Source of the DNA: Leptospira venezuelensis
GTDB taxonomy: Bacteria; Spirochaetota; Leptospiria; Leptospirales; Leptospiraceae
NCBI RefSeq assembly: GCF_002150035.1
Contig: NZ_NETS01000010.1
Coordinates: forward strand, 1,054,001-1,118,000
Length of the DNA: 64,000 nt
Direction of reading: 5' to 3'
Made by a program: the position numbers and the translations under genes. Numbering within the stretch: the first letter of the stretch is position 1; every line of letters starts with the position of its first letter. Below are positions 61,569 to 64,000 of this stretch, in pieces. Below the pieces are notes generated by a model. It saw only the letters and a program-made list of their open reading frames with translations. It did not search any database and had not been told where the DNA came from.

Positions 61569-62654
61569 TTATTTCAAAAGAATAAAGGCAAGTAATCCAA
61601 CTAGCAAGACCACTCCAACCAAAATCGCGTAGTTGAGAGCATTATTGCTTTCGGATTGTTTTGAACCCATACCTGCAGGACGCGGAGCATTCGCTGCAGT
61701 TTTCGGTCTAGCTAAGCGAACAGGCCTTTCTTCGAATGCTTGTAATAGAACGCCAGCAGGACCTTTTGCAAAAATATGATATTCGTTTTTACCGGAAGCG
61801 ATTGCTACGAAAGAGCCGATCACAGGTTTTACATTTCCATCTTTGTCCATCGCGCCTAAAGTTTTAGCTAAAGCTTTTTCCTCAGGAGAAACAGAAGGAA
61901 GTTGCAAGAGGATCTTGTCTCCCTCGTTAAGATCATCGAAGTCGATTCCATTTACAGGAGATAAGATCGTTTTAGCCAACACCACTCTTCCGAAACCTTT
62001 TCGAATGGTTTCGATTTGGCGCATTACTGCCGCTTTTTCTGGATCTAAATTTTCTATAGGAGTAGCACCCTCTGGCGGATCTTCAGGTGGTTTAGGAATG
62101 GATTGGATAATACCTGCAAAAAAACTTTTGCCTCTACATTTTAAACTAGATACATATTCCACGTCTGCTTGGACACGGATCATATTGATCTTCATACTAG
62201 CTTTGATTTGATTCTCTAACAAGTTAACTAGCGCAGCGGTATCATTACGATCCCACATTGGATAATATTGTTCTAATATTTGTTTTGTTAATTTAGTATG
62301 AAGGATTCTCGCAACTTGATCAGACAAACCTGGATCTGGAGCTTCTTGTCTGGCAGCTTCTGCAATATCATGAGAGATTTGACCAAAATCTTCGAAGGTT
62401 CTGATCTTTCGGATCACAGAAGAGTTGGAGAATAAGGAATATAATTCTAAAAATTCGTTTTTATATCTGGATAATAATCCTAAAACTACGCCTGCTTTGT
62501 TCTCAACATCGATCCTTAATTTTAGAAGATAGGCGTCTTTGATTTTTCCTTGGATAAGTTCTATCGCTTGTTCTTCTGTATGAACGGATTCCAAGGCAAG
62601 ATTCATTTGGTTTGCCTGCTCTTGGAGTTTACTTGTCTGAGGATTCTGTTCCAT
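61569..62654 (-). CDS. Hypothetical tail-anchored protein
   Basis: 361 residues, not recognised. A mostly helical, charged cytoplasmic part (for example LQEQANQMNLALESVHTEEQ, LHTKLTKQILEQYYPMWD) is followed by a beta-rich domain (about 235-310, ILSPVNGIDFDDLNEGDKILLQLP), a flexible Pro/Ala/Arg linker and one C-terminal membrane helix (NYAILVGVVLLVGLLAFILLK). It should be anchored by its tail in the inner membrane. The next gene on this strand, 38 bases away, is the GHKL-type protein, likely co-transcribed. Confidence 0.7.
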   Translation of the reverse strand: MEQNPQTSKLQEQANQMNLALESVHTEEQAIELIQGKIKDAYLLKLRIDVENKAGVVLGLLSRYKNEFLELYSLFSNSSVIRKIRTFEDFGQISHDIAEAARQEAPDPGLSDQVARILHTKLTKQILEQYYPMWDRNDTAALVNLLENQIKASMKINMIRVQADVEYVSSLKCRGKSFFAGIIQSIPKPPEDPPEGATPIENLDPEKAAVMRQIETIRKGFGRVVLAKTILSPVNGIDFDDLNEGDKILLQLPSVSPEEKALAKTLGAMDKDGNVKPVIGSFVAIASGKNEYHIFAKGPAGVLLQAFEERPVRLARPKTAANAPRPAGMGSKQSESNNALNYAILVGVVLLVGLLAFILLK

Positions 62655-62692
62655 ATTGCTAAAGACCTAACTGAAGTAAGGAGAACTTTAGG

Positions 62693-63427
62693 TCATGTTA
62701 AGCCGCTAGCCTTTTCTTGTAACCATTTTTGGTATCTTTGCCTTCTGGGCACATAATTCTGATCCAAGGGGATTTCGACTCTAGCTACTGTTCTATTTTC
62801 CGCCTGGCGACTATAGATCGTAAACAAATGGCGGTCATAGCCGCTTTGGGCTACCAAGATCTCCACCATTGTGATACCCATACCTGCACCTTCTGTAGTA
62901 TCACCATATTTCATATAGTATTCGAATAGATTGTCAAATTCTTTAGAGTGAACAAATTTCTCTCTGATCCGTTTCTCTTCTCGAACTGCGAGAGTGAAAT
63001 TATTTTGTACGAATAGAATAATCCGGTCTGAACTGAAACTTAGAGTAACTTTTACAAATAGACCATGCTCTTTCATTTTCCTACGATAGTAGGGAAACTT
63101 TCTACTGACTAGGTTTTCCTTAAAAGACTCCATTCCCAAATCATATTGAGAAGGGTCAGCGATATTAAGACCTAGTTCCTTAAATAGAACTCGTTTAATT
63201 GCTGCTTTGGTCGCGTTTACGATCAGCTCTTTCGCGGAAGTAAATATTAGTTCGGTGAGATCCTCTCTTTTATATTTGGAAAGGACGGTTTGGATGATAT
63301 GTTTAAGCTTATTTTCGCCCCGAGTACTCAGGACATAAGTAATAATAGAAATTGGCTCTTCTTTTTTTACGGCCGTCTCGACCTCGAAGAGGAATTCCTG
63401 AGGAAGTTCCTCGATTCCCTCGTACAT
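62693..63427 (-). CDS. GHKL-fold ATPase-like protein
   Basis: 244 residues. The order of motifs fits a histidine-kinase-type ATP site: an N-box-like FTSAKELIVNATKAAIKRV (about 62-80; E67 and N71), a beta strand FVKVTLSFSSDRIILFVQNNF in place of the DxGxG region, and a lid/G-box GDTTEGAGMGITMVEILV (about 174-191). The D-box of classic kinases is not clear, and no HisKA or receiver domain is present. It may be an anti-sigma- or regulatory ATPase acting on a partner such as the tail-anchored protein. Confidence 0.65.
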   Translation of the reverse strand: MYEGIEELPQEFLFEVETAVKKEEPISIITYVLSTRGENKLKHIIQTVLSKYKREDLTELIFTSAKELIVNATKAAIKRVLFKELGLNIADPSQYDLGMESFKENLVSRKFPYYRRKMKEHGLFVKVTLSFSSDRIILFVQNNFTLAVREEKRIREKFVHSKEFDNLFEYYMKYGDTTEGAGMGITMVEILVAQSGYDRHLFTIYSRQAENRTVARVEIPLDQNYVPRRQRYQKWLQEKASGLT

Positions 63428-63526
63428 TTGGATTCTCGATTATATGGACCCCGGCGCGCTTACGAGAAAAAAACGAAAAACGCCCAGGAAAAAAGAACGG
63501 GAATTTCCAATGGGAAATGAAAAATT

Positions 63527-64000
63527 TTAACCTTTCATCTGTAGAAAACCGCTGATTTCGTCCATGACGGCTCCTACTTCAGGTTTGCAGGATCGAATAA
63601 CGTTAATCAGTTTTTGATCGGTTCCAGGGATCTTTCCTTCATGGAATTTGAGTTTAAATTCTGTGAATTTTAAACCGTGGGCGGTGGAGATTACGACCAC
63701 CTGATCACCTTTTGCAATGGTTCCCTTGCCCATAAGTTTGTATAAAGCAGCAAGTGCTACTCCAGTATGAGGATCATTGTAAAGGCCATATAGATCAGTT
63801 TTGGCAGAAGCATCTGAAAGTTCAGCTTCACTTGCTTGTTCTACAATTCCATTGAATTTTTTTAATGTACGAATTGCCTTTTGAACTGATACAGGATTCC
63901 CGATCTGTATTGCAGAGGCAAGAGTAGGCTTCGCATCCACAGGACTGAACTCTTCGAAATTTTTCAGATAAGAAAGATAGAGTGGGTTTGCATTCTTAGC
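63527..64000 (-). CDS. thrC: Threonine synthase, 3' end (5' end outside window)
   Basis: The frame stays open from the window edge to a TAA at 63527. It reads AKNANPLYLSYLKNFEEFSP, then LASAIQIGNPVSVQKAI, the conserved ATAIxIGxPxS block, and DPHTGVALAALYKLMG and VISTAHGLKF as in PLP-dependent threonine synthase. It forms L-threonine from O-phosphohomoserine. About 157 C-terminal residues are in the window, and the PLP lysine is upstream, outside. The GTG at 63940 is internal, not a start. Confidence 0.88.
   Translation of the reverse strand, partial: AKNANPLYLSYLKNFEEFSPVDAKPTLASAIQIGNPVSVQKAIRTLKKFNGIVEQASEAELSDASAKTDLYGLYNDPHTGVALAALYKLMGKGTIAKGDQVVVISTAHGLKFTEFKLKFHEGKIPGTDQKLINVIRSCKPEVGAVMDEISGFLQMKG

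Overview
The window is a chromosomal segment of a spirochaete of the genus Leptospira. The evidence is a DUF1564-family protein, a P83/100-type antigen, many short lipoproteins with spirochaetal lipoboxes, AraC regulators with an N-terminal membrane domain, TPR and LamG cell-envelope proteins, a flgB-flgC-fliE operon, moderate-to-low GC and frequent TTG/GTG starts. I cannot name the species. No insertion sequence, prophage, CRISPR array or rRNA operon is visible, and the gene content reads as core chromosome.

Layout. 1-8.1 kb (+): the end of a LolD-type ABC ATPase, a compact fused McsA/McsB-like protein, clpC with a strong terminator, a TPR protein overlapping the tRNA methylthiotransferase mtaB, then two overlapping lipoprotein genes. 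8.2-19.2 kb: a methyltransferase (-), an exported FN3-like/TPR protein translationally coupled to a second TPR protein (+), an AlkP-superfamily metalloenzyme (-), then a tightly packed five-gene + operon (two membrane sensor-like proteins, a TPR protein, an RHH/PIN-like pair) converging on a LamG protein. 19.2-28.7 kb: rpiB, a small exported protein and serC (-), the P83/100 antigen (+), a DUF4345 protein with an AraC regulator, flgB-flgC-fliE (-), a divergent STAS protein, and a lipoprotein-TPR pair converging on a DUF454 protein. 28.8-36.6 kb (mostly -): pntB-pntAB, queC-queD, a 49-residue protein, a CDF metal exporter, a family 4-type uracil-DNA glycosylase (+), two lipoprotein alpha/beta hydrolases and a CarF/TMEM189-type desaturase. 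36.8-46 kb: a PAS histidine kinase, msrA, a DUF1564 protein, two cyclic-nucleotide-binding proteins, a c-di-AMP riboswitch in front of a Usp-like gene, a TMEM175-type K+ channel, ppnP and a chemoreceptor. 46.1-52.5 kb (+): a CIRCE operator and hrcA-grpE-dnaK-dnaJ, followed by a Gfo/Idh/MocA oxidoreductase and a YqgE protein. 52.5-64 kb: an unusual SPFH protein, a degenerate tRNA-like array, a DUF2721 protein, a Cys-rich exported protein, a FtsX-type ABC exporter, a zinc-ribbon microprotein with a structured leader, leuS, a tail-anchored protein, a GHKL-fold protein and the 3' end of thrC.

Shared themes. Two proteostasis units stand out: clpC with a putative arginine-kinase-like partner, and the CIRCE/HrcA-controlled DnaK system. 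A possible ion and turgor module comprises the c-di-AMP riboswitch, the Usp-like protein and the TMEM175 channel. The most noteworthy items are the McsA-McsB fusion beside clpC, the c-di-AMP riboswitch with its visible terminator, the tRNA-like array near 54 kb, the triple-repeat SPFH protein, and the promoter plus hairpin leader before the zinc-ribbon microprotein. All functional statements rest on motif recognition by eye; no database search was run.
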